From CAZEAP01 sp964510315 (lineage in GTDB: Bacteria > Planctomycetota > Brocadiia > SM23-32): a stretch of DNA of 64,000 nt. Location of the stretch: assembly GCA_964510315.1 (NCBI GenBank), contig CAZEAP010000022.1, positions 1 through 64,000 on the forward strand, read 5' to 3'. The stretch's first letter is position 1, and each line of letters starts with the position of its first letter. A program made the translations under genes and the position numbers. Shown here in pieces: positions 27,457-40,822 of the stretch. The notes under the pieces were generated by a model. The model was not told the DNA's origin. It saw only the letters and a list, made by a program, of their open reading frames with translations, and did not search any database.

Positions 27457-28617
27457 ATGGACCTGTTTAGACGCGAGCACCTGAGTGAGCTGGCCCGTCA
27501 TCGGCAGAACCCGTGCCTCTCGATGTTTCTGCCCCTCGAGACCGGCGGGCCGGAGAAGAAACAGAACCGGATTCGGCTGAAGAACCTCCTGCAGGAGGCG
27601 GAGAAGCAGCTCGAGGAGATGGACCTTCGACCCAACCAGATCGACGAATTTCTGGAGCCGGCCAGGGAACTGCTCGAAGAGTTGCCCTACTGGAAACAGG
27701 ACAGCGACGGCCTGGCCGTCTTCCTCTCGCCGGAGATGTTTCGCTACTACCGGCTGCCGGCCGGCTTTGAGGAACTGGCCGTGGTGACCGAGCAGTTCCA
27801 CATCCGGCCGCTGCTGCCCCTGCTGACCGAAGACGGCCGCTATTACGTGCTGGCGCTCAGCCAGAATAACGTGCGTTTCCTCCAATGCACCCGACACAGC
27901 CACCGGGAAATGGAACTAAAGGATGCCCCCGACAGCCTTAGCGAACTGCTCCAGTACGAGGCGGACACCGAGACGCTGCAGTTCCACTGGGGCGCCCCCG
28001 AGCGGGGCTCCCATTCGGGGGGTATGGTCTTCCACGGCCAGGCGGACGAGGGGGACAAGGCGATACACAAGAAGAAGGTGGTCCAGTTCGTGCATCAGGT
28101 CGAGAACGGCGTGGACAAACTGCTGGGCGATCAGAGGGCCCCGCTCGTTCTTGCCGGCGTGGAGGAGATTCGGGCCATCTACCGAGGGGTCAACCAGCGG
28201 TCCGATCTGATGGAGGACGGCATAGAGGGGAATCCCGACCGCGTTCCCACCCGCCAACTGCGGCAAGAGGCGTGGGAAGTCGTCCGCCCGCACTTCGAGG
28301 AGACCAAGCAGAAGGCGGTCGGCGCCTACCAGCGGTTTGCAGGGACCGAAAGGGGATCGGACGACCTGGACGAGATACTGGAAGCCGCCGACGCGGGACG
28401 CGTCCAGATACTTTTGACCGACCTGAACCGCCATGAGTGGGGCCGCTACGACCCGGGCAGCGGCCTTATCCGCCTCCACTACAGGGAAGAGGGCGGCGAC
28501 GAAGACCTGCTGGACCTGGCCGCCGTCCAGACGCTGCTCCACGGGGGCATCGTCTTCGCCCTGTGCAGCGAGGAGATGCCCGGGGGCTGCGAGCTGGCCG
28601 CCGTCTTCCGCTACTGA
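27457..28617 (+). CDS. Bacterial archaeo-eukaryotic release factor (baeRF)-family protein
   Basis: A 386-residue cytoplasmic protein with the layout of the baeRF3/baeRF7 type: an N-terminal region with LSMFLPLETGGPEKKQNRIRLKNLL (seen in part), the middle HIRPLLPLLTEDGRYYVLALSQNNVRF, and a C-terminal eRF1-like domain with VLAGVEEIRAIYRG and the final LHGGIVFAL. These proteins are related to eRF1/pelota and are thought to act on stalled ribosomes, but no activity is established. The ATG at 27457 is preceded by GGGGAGAG. It is the first intact gene after the decayed carotenoid locus and is monocistronic. Confidence 0.75.
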   Translation: MDLFRREHLSELARHRQNPCLSMFLPLETGGPEKKQNRIRLKNLLQEAEKQLEEMDLRPNQIDEFLEPARELLEELPYWKQDSDGLAVFLSPEMFRYYRLPAGFEELAVVTEQFHIRPLLPLLTEDGRYYVLALSQNNVRFLQCTRHSHREMELKDAPDSLSELLQYEADTETLQFHWGAPERGSHSGGMVFHGQADEGDKAIHKKKVVQFVHQVENGVDKLLGDQRAPLVLAGVEEIRAIYRGVNQRSDLMEDGIEGNPDRVPTRQLRQEAWEVVRPHFEETKQKAVGAYQRFAGTERGSDDLDEILEAADAGRVQILLTDLNRHEWGRYDPGSGLIRLHYREEGGDEDLLDLAAVQTLLHGGIVFALCSEEMPGGCELAAVFRY

Positions 28618-28630
28618 TCCGCTCCTTCCG

Positions 28631-28659
28631 TTGCGTCCCGCATCGGCTGCGGCTACAAT
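28631..28659 (+). promoter_or_regulatory. Candidate promoter of the CooT-FmdE gene
   Basis: TTGCGT at 28631-28636, 17 bases, TACAAT at 28654-28659; the start codon lies 111 bases on, leaving a leader of about 100 bases. Confidence 0.45.
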
Positions 28660-28769
28660 CCCCCTGGTAGTACGACTGTGGCCAACGTGTCACGCGCTCT
28701 TGGCGCCGGCGGCGGATCGGCGCGACCCCCACAGATTGCCCTCGGCGGACAAACCCGGGGAGGCAACCC

Positions 28770-29375
28770 ATGTGCCAGTCGGACGTGTACCTTGAAGGGG
28801 CGGACGGAGAAGAGCTGCTCATGAAGGACGTGGGCTGGATGGAAGCGGCCGGCGAGGGCCTGCTTCTCAAAGACGTGGCCGGGGAGGAGAGAGCCCTGCC
28901 CGGCCGCCTGCACTACGCCGACCTGGTGGGGCACCGCATCGTGCTGCGGAGAGACGGCGGGGAGGAGCATCTGGGGCGGATGGTCCTCCGGGCGGAGGAG
29001 TTTCACGGACACCTCGGACCATACCTGGTCTTCGGGCTGCGGATGGGCCTGCTGGCGCGCCGACGGCTCGGGTTCGAGGGACATTTCGACCTGAGGGTCA
29101 CCGCCCGCACCGGGTCGGAGACGCCGGTCTCCTGCATGGTGGACGGCCTGCAGATCAGCACGGGAGCGACGCTGGGGAAAGGCAACATCGAGGTCCGCCC
29201 GCCCCGGGACGGCCGCCCCTCCGCCCGCTTCGAGACCGGGGAGAAGGAGCTGGAGATCGCCCTCGCCGGGCCCGCCCTCCAGTTGGTGCGCGAGATGGGA
29301 GATGACGAGGCCACCCGCCGGGCCGCCCGGAGGGCCGTTGAGATGGAGGAAGAACGCCTCTTCACCGTCCGGTAA
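28770..29375 (+). CDS. CooT-FmdE fusion protein (putative metal-binding)
   Basis: A 201-residue protein joining two small families. Residues 1-63 (MCQSDVYLEG...LVGHRIVLRR) match CooT, a Ni(II)-binding protein of CO dehydrogenase maturation whose ligand is Cys2; that cysteine is present. Residues about 72-190 match the FmdE domain: EEFHGHLGPYLVFGLRMG (H79, H81) and SCMVDGLQISTGATLGKGN (C122, D125). The cysteine usually found after HGHL is glycine and that of TGCT is alanine, so metal coordination differs from archaeal FmdE. GGGGAGG precedes the ATG. No CO dehydrogenase or formylmethanofuran genes are nearby, so the target of the metal is unknown. Confidence 0.75.
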   Translation: MCQSDVYLEGADGEELLMKDVGWMEAAGEGLLLKDVAGEERALPGRLHYADLVGHRIVLRRDGGEEHLGRMVLRAEEFHGHLGPYLVFGLRMGLLARRRLGFEGHFDLRVTARTGSETPVSCMVDGLQISTGATLGKGNIEVRPPRDGRPSARFETGEKELEIALAGPALQLVREMGDDEATRRAARRAVEMEEERLFTVR

Positions 29376-29402
29376 GGCTCCGAGGTATAGGGCCCGCCGT
29401 CC

Positions 29403-30302
29403 CTACGTTCCGACGGCAAAGCCGTTCGGGTACTCGGGACTGAGCTGGAACTCCACGATCCGCTCCATCAGCTTCAGGTACTGGATGCCGTCGCGGGCGG
29501 CGGTGTCGGAGTCCGGCACCATGGGGGCGGACTCGATCGTGCAGTATCCGTCGTAGCCGATTTTCTTCGCCGCCCGGAGCACCGCCTTGAAATCCACCGT
29601 GCCGTAGCCGGGCGTCAGGGAGTTGGAGTCGCGGAAGTGCATGTGCCACAGCAGGTCACCGGCGTCCACGACCGCCTCGTAGGGGTTGAGTTCCTCGAAG
29701 TTGGCGTGGAACCAGTCGAGCTGGATGCCGATGTTGTCCCGTCCCGTCAGCTCGATCAGTCGCCGGTGGTTGGCCACCGTGTTGACGAACTTGCCCATCT
29801 CCAGGTGATTGGTGGCCTCGAAGACCAGGCGCACGCCCTTCTCGGCCGCGTAGTCGCACATGCGCCGGAGGGCGTCCACGGCCACGGCCGTCGCCTCGGG
29901 GACGTTCTCGGCCGTTATCTCATCGTGGACGGCCACGGCCACCGTCACCGCGGGGCAGTCCAGCTCGGAGGCGAAGTCGATGGACGCCCTCGTCTCTGAG
30001 ACCGCCAGGTCGGCGGTCTCCGGTTCGGTCAGGGTCTTGTAGGTCGGCGAGTAGGGGTCCCACATCTCGCCCCAGCACTCATTGACGCAGGAGACCTCCA
30101 GCCCGAAGTCGGCTTTGAGCCGGCGGTGGGTCTCCAGGTATTCCTCCATGCCGACGCCCATGCCGTAGCGTCCTTTCGGCGGGGTGATCTCGACGGCGTC
30201 GTAGCCGAACCTCTTGAGGCGCTCGTAGGTCTTCTCCGGGTGGAGGAAGGCTTCCTCCTGGCCGAAGGTCAGTTGGAAGTAGCTGAACTTCAGTGATTTC
30301 AT
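29403..30302 (-). CDS. Sugar phosphate isomerase/epimerase (xylose isomerase-like TIM barrel)
   Basis: A 299-residue AP_endonuc_2-type TIM barrel. Metal ligands are seen in LVFEATNHLEM (E), IGIQLDWFHANFEE (D and H), HMHFRDSN and CTIESAP (E). Such proteins isomerise or epimerise ketoses or act on keto-sugars. It is the last gene of the six-gene minus-strand operon 29403-36263, 58 bases after the FucI-like gene. Substrate unknown. Confidence 0.8.
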   Translation of the reverse strand: MKSLKFSYFQLTFGQEEAFLHPEKTYERLKRFGYDAVEITPPKGRYGMGVGMEEYLETHRRLKADFGLEVSCVNECWGEMWDPYSPTYKTLTEPETADLAVSETRASIDFASELDCPAVTVAVAVHDEITAENVPEATAVAVDALRRMCDYAAEKGVRLVFEATNHLEMGKFVNTVANHRRLIELTGRDNIGIQLDWFHANFEELNPYEAVVDAGDLLWHMHFRDSNSLTPGYGTVDFKAVLRAAKKIGYDGYCTIESAPMVPDSDTAARDGIQYLKLMERIVEFQLSPEYPNGFAVGT

Positions 30303-30360
30303 GCGGCACCGCCTTCCCGTTGCAGACGCGTATGGGGGCGCTGGCCCGGCCCGCCGGCCC

Positions 30361-31776
30361 TCAGCCGATGTGACGGTAGACGTCCCAGCCCATGTATTTG
30401 CCCAATGCCTCCCGCAGCACGGCCGCGGTGGAGGAGCGGTTCATGGCGACGTGATGCTCGAAGCCGTTGCGGCAGATGTAGTCCATCAGTTCCTGGAGGC
30501 CGGGCACTTCGCAGACGGCGACTCCTCCGGGCGTCTCCACCGGGTCGTCGGTGAAACGGCCCTCGCCGAAGTAGGCCCTGATCCTGCCGCGCTGGTCGTC
30601 GGTGGAGATCTTGCCGAAGGTCATCGGTCCAGGGGCCACTTTGCCCTTGATGCCGCCGAAGCACAGGTCGTAGCCGAGGCTTTCGCCGAGGATGTCGAGC
30701 GGCTCGATTCTGATATCGTCGGCCACGAAGCCTTTGGCGTAGGCCGAGCAGTGGACGCAGACGCACTTCTCGCGCTGGTCGGCGTAGTTGTTGTTCCAGT
30801 CCAGGTAGCCCGACGGTTCGCCGGACGCAAGCTGCAGGGCGTACATGGTGAGGGCCCCGGTGACGTCGGTTTCGCAGGCGGCGGGCCGGCCCTTCTCGCT
30901 CATCATGCTCATCGGCAGACAGGCGGCGCAGCCGTAGTTCTCCTGCAGGGAAGACCAGCACTGGATTGCGGTTGCATCGCAGTGGTTCTGGTCGGCCCAC
31001 TCCTCCAGGGCCAGGGCAAACCTGGCGGACCGGGCGATCTGCTCTTCTTCGATCTCCGGTGGGACCTTGCCGTATTCACGGATGGCGGCGATTCTGTCCT
31101 GCACCTCCGGGCCGCTGCCTCTGGATCGGGCGGCGGCGAGGATCTCCGAGAGGTCCACCACGCTGATGGTAATGCCCGATGCCTGCAGCAGCTTCTCGCT
31201 GTAGCGCACGGTGTGGAAGGGGTCCGGCCGCTGGCCCACTGCGCCGATGCGCGCCCCACGAAGCCCGCCGACCACCCGGCAGACACCGGCGAAGAAAGCG
31301 ATGTCCTTTGCGAACTCCTGACTGCCGATGGGGCAGGAGTGGAGCGCCGTGTTGGTGAACTTGATGTTGTGCTGGTAGAGGTTGTTGCAGACCGACAGCT
31401 TGCCGCAGAAGGCGTCCCGCCGGTGCGCGATGTCCATCGCGGACAGGTCGTCGTCGCTGGCCTGCACCAGCACGGGGACGTCCAGGTCGGCCAGGTCTAT
31501 CGCCTGGGTGACCCCCTGCTCGTCGCCGAAGTTCGGCAGGACCACGATGATGCCGTCGATCTCCTCGCGGTTCTCGCTGAACAGCCGCGCGCACTTCCGG
31601 GCGTCCTCGAAGGTCTCGATGGCGCCGTAGTCGGTGGCGTCCTCAGGGGTGATGACGTAGTCGTAGCCAAGCACCTCCAGCTTCTCCAGAACCTGCTTCC
31701 TGCCCTCGACGGCCAGCGAGGCGGGGAAAAAGCCCCGCGTCGAAACGATGACTCCGAACGTTACGTCCTTTTCCAT
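30361..31776 (-). CDS. L-fucose/L-arabinose isomerase-family protein
   Basis: A 471-residue protein of the FucI/AraA superfamily. The first half has FGVIVSTRGFFP and the NFGDEQGVTQAIDLADLDVPVL block; the second half has TAIQCWSSLQENYGCAACLPMS, in which the E of LQENYG is a catalytic-site candidate, ACETDVTGALTMYAL and the C-terminal HHVAMNRS. It should interconvert an aldose and ketose (or their deoxy forms). AAAGGAGA precedes the ATG. Within the operon it would feed the FGGY kinase. Sugar specificity cannot be read from sequence. Confidence 0.8.
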   Translation of the reverse strand: MEKDVTFGVIVSTRGFFPASLAVEGRKQVLEKLEVLGYDYVITPEDATDYGAIETFEDARKCARLFSENREEIDGIIVVLPNFGDEQGVTQAIDLADLDVPVLVQASDDDLSAMDIAHRRDAFCGKLSVCNNLYQHNIKFTNTALHSCPIGSQEFAKDIAFFAGVCRVVGGLRGARIGAVGQRPDPFHTVRYSEKLLQASGITISVVDLSEILAAARSRGSGPEVQDRIAAIREYGKVPPEIEEEQIARSARFALALEEWADQNHCDATAIQCWSSLQENYGCAACLPMSMMSEKGRPAACETDVTGALTMYALQLASGEPSGYLDWNNNYADQREKCVCVHCSAYAKGFVADDIRIEPLDILGESLGYDLCFGGIKGKVAPGPMTFGKISTDDQRGRIRAYFGEGRFTDDPVETPGGVAVCEVPGLQELMDYICRNGFEHHVAMNRSSTAAVLREALGKYMGWDVYRHIG

Positions 31777-31807
31777 GACGGCATCTCCTTTCGGGAACTT
31801 CTTCGGT

Positions 31808-32332
31808 TTAGTCTTCCTCTTCCGGAGGGTAGATGCGTTCGGGCGGCTCTCTGCCCTCCGGACGCTCGATCAGCTCTATGGTCGTGTTAATCACCCGTTC
31901 GGTGTCCAGGTAGGCGTAATGCCCGTCGCCATCCGGGCCGAAGCCGGCGCCGTCCATGGTCATGCGAAACCCGGCCTCCTCGGCCTTTCGGAGTGACTCC
32001 TCCATGTCCTCGGTGAGGACGCCGATGTGGTGTATGCCGTAGCCGTGCTCCTCGACGAATTCCCGGTAGACGGTGTCGCCCTCCAGCGGTTCTATCAATT
32101 CGATGCGCATCGAGCCGATGTAGGAGAGGGCGACCTTCATCTTGTACTCGGTGGGCTCTCCGTCGCGGGTCATTCGTTCGACCAGGGGTTTGCCGTAGGT
32201 GTAGATGTGCCACGGCCCGACGCCGAACATCTCCCACCAGTGCCTGACGGCCCGCTCGATGTCGGGCACGATGATACAGATCTGTGCAACGTCCTCCAGG
32301 GGGAAAGGCGCTTCCGGATTTTGCCGGCTCAT
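31808..32332 (-). CDS. VOC-family (glyoxalase-fold) protein
   Basis: A 174-residue protein with two beta-alpha-beta-beta-beta units. Metal-site residues are suggested by VAQICIIVPDIERA, MRIELIEPLEG (E), YGIHHIGVLTEDME (H) and TTIELIE (E), the arrangement found in methylmalonyl-CoA epimerase-like members. In a sugar operon it may epimerise or cleave a pathway intermediate. It lies 16 bases after the alcohol dehydrogenase gene. Confidence 0.8.
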   Translation of the reverse strand: MSRQNPEAPFPLEDVAQICIIVPDIERAVRHWWEMFGVGPWHIYTYGKPLVERMTRDGEPTEYKMKVALSYIGSMRIELIEPLEGDTVYREFVEEHGYGIHHIGVLTEDMEESLRKAEEAGFRMTMDGAGFGPDGDGHYAYLDTERVINTTIELIERPEGREPPERIYPPEEED

Positions 32333-32348
32333 TTGGTGATTCGTTTCC

Positions 32349-33404
32349 TCATGGGCTGAAGACGACTTTCAGTGCCCTGCCCGCCATGGCTTCCTCGACG
32401 CCCCGGTCGAACTCCGACAGGGGCAGACGGTGGGTGACCAGCTTCCCGCCCGGCACCCGGTCGGAATCCAGAAGCTCCAGCGCCCGCGTGTGGTGCCGGG
32501 GGGCCAATGTAGTGGTCCCGATCAGCTTCAGCGCGTTGTAATGGACGATATTCGTGTCGATGCCGGGGGTGCTCTGGTCCTCGGGCAGGCCTCCGAAGAG
32601 CAGGACGCGGCCCCCCTTTCGGGCCATCTCCACCGCCTGGACCTGGGTGGCGGGGACCGGGTTGGCCGTGATGACCACCTCCGCACCTTGGCCGTCCGTC
32701 AGGTCCAGGACCGCCTCCACCGCGTCCTCCTCGGCCGCGTTGACCAGGTCGTCGGGCTCGAATTCGGCCGCCAGCTCCAGCCGGCCGGCCTTCACGTCCA
32801 GGCCGATGATGCGGTCGGCGCCGCGGGTGCGGGCCAGGCTGATGTGGACGCAGCCGATGGGGCCGGTGCCGATGACCGCCACGGTGTCGCCGAGACCGAC
32901 CTCTCCCTTCTCCTGGGCGTGGACGCAGGAGGAGACGGGTTCCGCGACGGCGGCGCAGGCCGGCTCCAGCCCTTCGGGGGCGGCGAAGATGCTGCCCCGC
33001 TCGACGGCTTCGGCGGGGATGGCCACGTACTCCGCGAATCCTCCGGGCCAGGCCTGGGCGATCTCCCGGTAGTCCTCGCACAGTTCGCGACGTCCCGCAA
33101 TGCAGAAATCGCACTCCCCGCAGTAGACCAGCGGCGCTACCGAGAGCCGGTCGCCTTCGGTCCAGCGTGTCCGGCAGGAGGCGCCCACCTCCCGCACGAT
33201 GCCGCAGATCTCGTGTCCGAGGATCCACGGCAACTCGACTCGACGGTGCCCGTGCCGGAGCGTGCGCAGGTCCGAGCCGCACAGGCCGCAGGCTTCGACC
33301 GCCAGGAGCAGGCCGCCCTCCGGGCAATCCGGCACGGGCACCTCCTCCAGGGACCAGTCGCCGGGGGCTGTGACCACCACGGCCCTCATTTTGGCGTCGC
33401 TCAT
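32349..33404 (-). CDS. Zinc-dependent medium-chain alcohol/polyol dehydrogenase
   Basis: A 351-residue MDR enzyme. Catalytic zinc: C37 in [10 protein letters not shown] and GHE in ILGHEICG; structural zinc: the four cysteines of [18 protein letters not shown](P) loop: [12 protein letters not shown] with an acidic D after strand 2 (IIGLDVKAG), favouring NAD. It resembles sorbitol/threonine dehydrogenases. The start overlaps the upstream gene by four bases (ATGA). Likely oxidises a sugar alcohol or sugar of the operon's pathway. Confidence 0.88.
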   Translation of the reverse strand: MSDAKMRAVVVTAPGDWSLEEVPVPDCPEGGLLLAVEACGLCGSDLRTLRHGHRRVELPWILGHEICGIVREVGASCRTRWTEGDRLSVAPLVYCGECDFCIAGRRELCEDYREIAQAWPGGFAEYVAIPAEAVERGSIFAAPEGLEPACAAVAEPVSSCVHAQEKGEVGLGDTVAVIGTGPIGCVHISLARTRGADRIIGLDVKAGRLELAAEFEPDDLVNAAEEDAVEAVLDLTDGQGAEVVITANPVPATQVQAVEMARKGGRVLLFGGLPEDQSTPGIDTNIVHYNALKLIGTTTLAPRHHTRALELLDSDRVPGGKLVTHRLPLSEFDRGVEEAMAGRALKVVFSP

Positions 33405-34696
33405 CGGCGTCCCTCCAGCCAGGCGTCCTGTTTGTTCCTCAGCGCGTAGACCGCCGTCGAGGTGTCCGGGGCGAAGTTCTGCTCGGTCAGCGGTTCGCCC
33501 TTCGGGACCCGGCAGGTCGTGCCGCCCCCGGCTGCGATTCCGATGGGGACGGCCCCGATACGGCGCGCTTCCTCACGGCGGTAGGTGACGCCGTAGAAAT
33601 CCGTCCCCCCAATGCCGCCCACCGTCTCGCCGGCCGGCAGGTGGCGTTTGGCGGTGGCCACGACCTCCGAGTTCAGGTCCTCGGAGGCGCCGGTGACCTC
33701 CCCCAGCAGGACGGCCTCCGCGATGGACTGCGGGGTCTCCAGGTCGCAGAGGTGGTAGGGCCGCAGTTGCACGTAGTAGGGGCCGTCCTCGCCGGTGAGG
33801 AACTTCATGTCCTTCCGCATGCGGGCGTCGGGGGCGTAGACGACGGCGAAGACGCCCGGCGCGATCCCGCCGGTCGAGTAGTCCACGGTACCGCGACGTT
33901 CGAACACGCCGCCGTCCGCCCGGGGAACGTAGGTGGAGGTCAGCTCCTCGAGTTCCACCTTCATGCCGTGCATGCCCGCAACGTCCGGGACGAGCCCCGT
34001 GGCGTTGCTGACGGCCGCCATCTCCACCATGGTCTTGGTGCCGTCCACGAAGCTGGCCAGCATCTTGGGGTTCATGTCCTTTCGGCGGGCCTCCTCGGCG
34101 CAGCTTTCGGGCGTGGCCTCGGGGTTGAGGGGATTGTTCTTGCCCTTGCCCAGGCAGACCACCTCGAACCCCATCACGCTTGCCTGCTCGTAGAGCATCT
34201 TGAGGACGCCGGGCTCGTCCCCGGAAGCCACGGTGTAGACCGTCCCGGCCTCCCTCGCCAGGTGATTCAGGTAGGGCCCGACGGTGACGTCGGTTTCGAC
34301 GTTCAGCATGATGACGGGTTTGCGGCACTCGATGGAGGCGGCGGCCACCGAGGCGCCCACCTCCGGCACGCCCGTGGCCTCGACGTTGGCCTCCAGTGCC
34401 TCCAGCCGGGGCATCAAAAGCGCGTCCGGGGTGACGAGGGCCCTGCCGGCGGTGAGGGCGTCCTGGGCCTCCCCGAGGCGATCGGTGACGGCGATGTCGT
34501 CCCGCGGCCGGCCGAGCGCGAGGAAGGTTTCCACGGCCCTGTCGGTCTGGAGGTCGGCGATGGCGCGCACGCACATGCCCGTGACGTTGCTGACGGCGTG
34601 GGCGAGGCCGCTGCCCATCTGGCCGCAGCCGACGATGCCTACGGCGACGGGCCGGCCGTCGGCCTCTCTGCGACGGAGTTTTCTCAGAAGTTCCAC
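33401..34696 (-). CDS. NAD(P)-dependent oxidoreductase, homoserine-dehydrogenase-like with SAF-type C-terminus
   Basis: A 431-residue protein. The N-terminus [19 protein letters not shown] is a Rossmann loop; the middle has [16 protein letters not shown] and [17 protein letters not shown]; the C-terminal part ([21 protein letters not shown]...[12 protein letters not shown]) resembles an SAF domain. Relatives sit in catabolic operons for uncommon sugars and their acids. It lies ten bases after the kinase gene. Exact reaction not assignable; it is a good candidate for the unusual step of this pathway. Confidence 0.7.
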   Translation of the reverse strand: MELLRKLRRREADGRPVAVGIVGCGQMGSGLAHAVSNVTGMCVRAIADLQTDRAVETFLALGRPRDDIAVTDRLGEAQDALTAGRALVTPDALLMPRLEALEANVEATGVPEVGASVAAASIECRKPVIMLNVETDVTVGPYLNHLAREAGTVYTVASGDEPGVLKMLYEQASVMGFEVVCLGKGKNNPLNPEATPESCAEEARRKDMNPKMLASFVDGTKTMVEMAAVSNATGLVPDVAGMHGMKVELEELTSTYVPRADGGVFERRGTVDYSTGGIAPGVFAVVYAPDARMRKDMKFLTGEDGPYYVQLRPYHLCDLETPQSIAEAVLLGEVTGASEDLNSEVVATAKRHLPAGETVGGIGGTDFYGVTYRREEARRIGAVPIGIAAGGGTTCRVPKGEPLTEQNFAPDTSTAVYALRNKQDAWLEGRR

Positions 34697-34706
34697 GGCT
34701 TGCCTC

Positions 34707-36263
34707 TCAAGGTTCGGGCTGCCTGTTGCTGTCTCTCAGCTCGGCCAGGCGCTTGAAGTCCCCTTCGACGTGCTCGTAGAGCTGCTTGTAGAGCGAGAAG
34801 TACTCCATGTAGCGCTCGTGCCTTTTGGGATCGGGCTGCATCGGCTCGATGTACTCGCTCCACCGGCGGGCCACCGTGAAGTCCTCGAAGAGACCGGCGG
34901 CCACCCCGGCCAGGATGGCGTCTCCGTAGGGGGCGCCCGTCCGGCGCTTCACCAGCACGGTGGGCACGTCGAGGACGTCCGTTATGATGCGCCTCCACAG
35001 GACGCTCTTGGCGCCGCCTTCGTTCAGGACGATGGGGGTGTTGAGCTGCCACCCGGCCTCCCGGACCAGTCGGAAGGAGTCGTAGAGGGCGTAGGCCACC
35101 GCTTCCATCATCGCCTTGACCACGTGGCCGCGTGTGTGGTGGAGGGAAAGCCCGAAGATGACCCCGCGGGCGTGGACGTCCCAGATGGGCGTCCTCTCTC
35201 CCATCAGGTAGGGCAGGACGATCAGCCCTTCGCTTCCGAGGGGGACGTCGGCGGCCTCCTCGTTCATCAGGTCGTAGGTGTCCACGCCGGTTTCGTCCTC
35301 GCCGGCGAGTTCGGCGCCGTAGAAGTTGTCCCGCATGTAGCGGATGGACATGCCGCCGGTGGTGGTGGTCGGCACGGTGATGTAGGTGTTGGTCGAGTCG
35401 GTGGTGTAGGGGAAGGCGATCATGGAGCGGAGGAACTCCGGCTTGCTGTGCACCACGCCGAAGTTCCCGCAGGTGCCCAGGTTCATCTGGATGTCGCCCG
35501 GCTCGATGGCGCCGGCGCCGACCCAGCTCGCGTTGCAGTCCACCTGGCCGGCGGCCACGGGGGTGCCGGGCGCCAGCCCGGTCTGCTCGGCCGCCTCCGG
35601 GGTGACCTCACCGATGATGTCCTCACACCGGTGGAGTTCCGGGAAGAGGTCCTTGCTCATCCCGATCCGCTGGAGGATATCCCCCTCGAATCGGCCTTCC
35701 AGCAGGTTGTAGGCCACGCCGTAGAAGGCCGCGCCGGAGTAGTGGCCGGTGGCCCTGCCGGTGAGCTTCAGCACGATGAACCCGTCGATGGTGAGGGCTT
35801 TCCAGATGCGCTCGAAGGCTTGCGGGCGGTTGTTCTTCTCCCACATCAGCTTCACGATGGCGGGATGGTCGTCCAGGCGGTTCTTGGTGATCCGGAAGAT
35901 GCGGTCTTCGCCGATGTTCTCCTTCAGCCAGCGCACCTCGTCGGTGGCCCGCTTGTCCATCAGGTTGTAGGCGTTGTGGACGGGGTTGTGATCGGCGTCT
36001 ACCATCACGAGGGAGGGGAGTGCGCTGCTGGCCGCCACGGCTCGTATCTCTGCCGCGTCGACGCCGGCCTCATCGACGGCTTCCCGGATTATCCGGCAGG
36101 TGATGTCCCAGTAAAGGTGGGGATCGTGCTCGGACCAGCCCGGCCGGGGGGTGATCACCGGATACTCCTCGAAGGCGTATGCCAGCACCTCTCCGGCGGT
36201 GTCGATGATGGTGGTCTTTGCCCCGCCGGTGCCGTAGTCTATCCCGAGCAGGTAGTCCGACAT
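34707..36263 (-). CDS. FGGY-family carbohydrate kinase
   Basis: A 518-residue sugar kinase. The N-terminus [17 protein letters not shown] is the phosphate-1 loop; [32 protein letters not shown] (in part) and [22 protein letters not shown] are the family's other signatures. It resembles xylulo-/ribulo-/fuculokinases. The ATG at 36263 is preceded by GGAGGAACCC and the upstream codons in frame read like leader sequence. First gene of the operon; downstream genes follow at short distances or overlap. Confidence 0.9.
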   Translation of the reverse strand: MSDYLLGIDYGTGGAKTTIIDTAGEVLAYAFEEYPVITPRPGWSEHDPHLYWDITCRIIREAVDEAGVDAAEIRAVAASSALPSLVMVDADHNPVHNAYNLMDKRATDEVRWLKENIGEDRIFRITKNRLDDHPAIVKLMWEKNNRPQAFERIWKALTIDGFIVLKLTGRATGHYSGAAFYGVAYNLLEGRFEGDILQRIGMSKDLFPELHRCEDIIGEVTPEAAEQTGLAPGTPVAAGQVDCNASWVGAGAIEPGDIQMNLGTCGNFGVVHSKPEFLRSMIAFPYTTDSTNTYITVPTTTTGGMSIRYMRDNFYGAELAGEDETGVDTYDLMNEEAADVPLGSEGLIVLPYLMGERTPIWDVHARGVIFGLSLHHTRGHVVKAMMEAVAYALYDSFRLVREAGWQLNTPIVLNEGGAKSVLWRRIITDVLDVPTVLVKRRTGAPYGDAILAGVAAGLFEDFTVARRWSEYIEPMQPDPKRHERYMEYFSLYKQLYEHVEGDFKRLAELRDSNRQPEP

Positions 36264-36318
36264 GGGTTCCTCCGCATCGAGACCGTAGCCGGTGCCAAAC
36301 GCGGCGCCGAGCAACGCG

Positions 36319-36347
36319 AGTATACCGGAAATCTGCCGGGTCTTCAC
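36319..36347 (-). promoter_or_regulatory. Candidate promoter of the sugar operon
   Basis: On the minus strand TATACT (36324-36319) is preceded by a 17-base spacer and GTGAAG (36347-36342). The -10 box is good, the -35 weak. It lies 56 bases before the kinase start, in the divergent gap with polX. No operator palindrome was found. Confidence 0.4.
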
Positions 36348-36467
36348 GCAGAAGCCCTCCCCGTCGGTTACGTGTGCAACTCAGGGCGGGCGCCGTTAGA
36401 ATCAGCAGTTGAACACCCGGCCGGGGTGAAGGCCGGCGGCGAGGGCCGGTTCGCAGGGGGGAACACG

Positions 36468-40224
<3,757 letters not shown>

Positions 40225-40244
40225 CGAGGGAGGCCGAGGCCGCC

Positions 40245-40817
40245 GTGCATCAGAGGACGCTCGAAGAGCTGGCCGAACGCATCCGGCGCTGCACCCGGTG
40301 CCCCCTTCACAGCTCCCGAACCCACGCCGTGCCCGGGGAGGGAGACCCCCGGGCGGGGGTGATGTTGATCGGCGAGGCGCCCGGAGAGAAGGAGGACGAA
40401 GAGGGGCGGCCCTTCGTGGGCCGGGCGGGGGCTTTCCTGGATGAACTGCTGGAAGAGGTCGGCCCCCGGCGTGAGAAGCTTTTCATCACCAGTTGCGTGA
40501 AGTGCCGCCCGCCGGAGAATCGCAATCCCCGGAAGGACGAGCTGGACGCGTGCCATAGGCTGTGGCTGGAGCGGCAGACCGAACTGATCAACCCCGACCT
40601 GATCGTCCTGCTGGGAAAGGTCGCCCTCAAGGAGTTGCTGGGAGAGGACGGCAGACTGTCGGACCTGCACGGACAGGTGCGGCACAAGCACGGCCGGCGG
40701 TTCCTCATCACCTACCACCCGGCGGCGGCCATGCGCTTCCCTGAGCCAGAGGCCGGTATCCGCGAAGATTTCCGCAGAATCACAACTATAGTCGGCGATA
40801 CGATGGAAGGGGGTTGA
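40245..40817 (+). CDS. Type-4 uracil-DNA glycosylase (4Fe-4S)
   Basis: A 190-residue glycosylase removing uracil from DNA. The motif GEAPGEKEDEEGRPFVGRAG is diagnostic of family 4; cluster cysteines are in RRCTRCPLH and TSCVKCRPPENRNP, and the catalytic-site motif TYHPAAAMR ends the fold. Start is taken as GTG at 40245 with GGGAGG upstream. Together with PolX and LigA just upstream it makes a compact base-excision repair set. Overlap or near contact with the DUF72 gene suggests cotranscription. Confidence 0.92.
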   Translation: MHQRTLEELAERIRRCTRCPLHSSRTHAVPGEGDPRAGVMLIGEAPGEKEDEEGRPFVGRAGAFLDELLEEVGPRREKLFITSCVKCRPPENRNPRKDELDACHRLWLERQTELINPDLIVLLGKVALKELLGEDGRLSDLHGQVRHKHGRRFLITYHPAAAMRFPEPEAGIREDFRRITTIVGDTMEGG

Positions 40818-40822
40818 GCCCG

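Noticed and set aside
34284..36467. Open reading frame on the plus strand across the sugar operon, continuous with polX
   Set aside because: It is antisense to a well-supported kinase and oxidoreductase, has no family-like sequence and exists only because stop codons are rare in GC-rich DNA. Only the part from 36468 is PolX.
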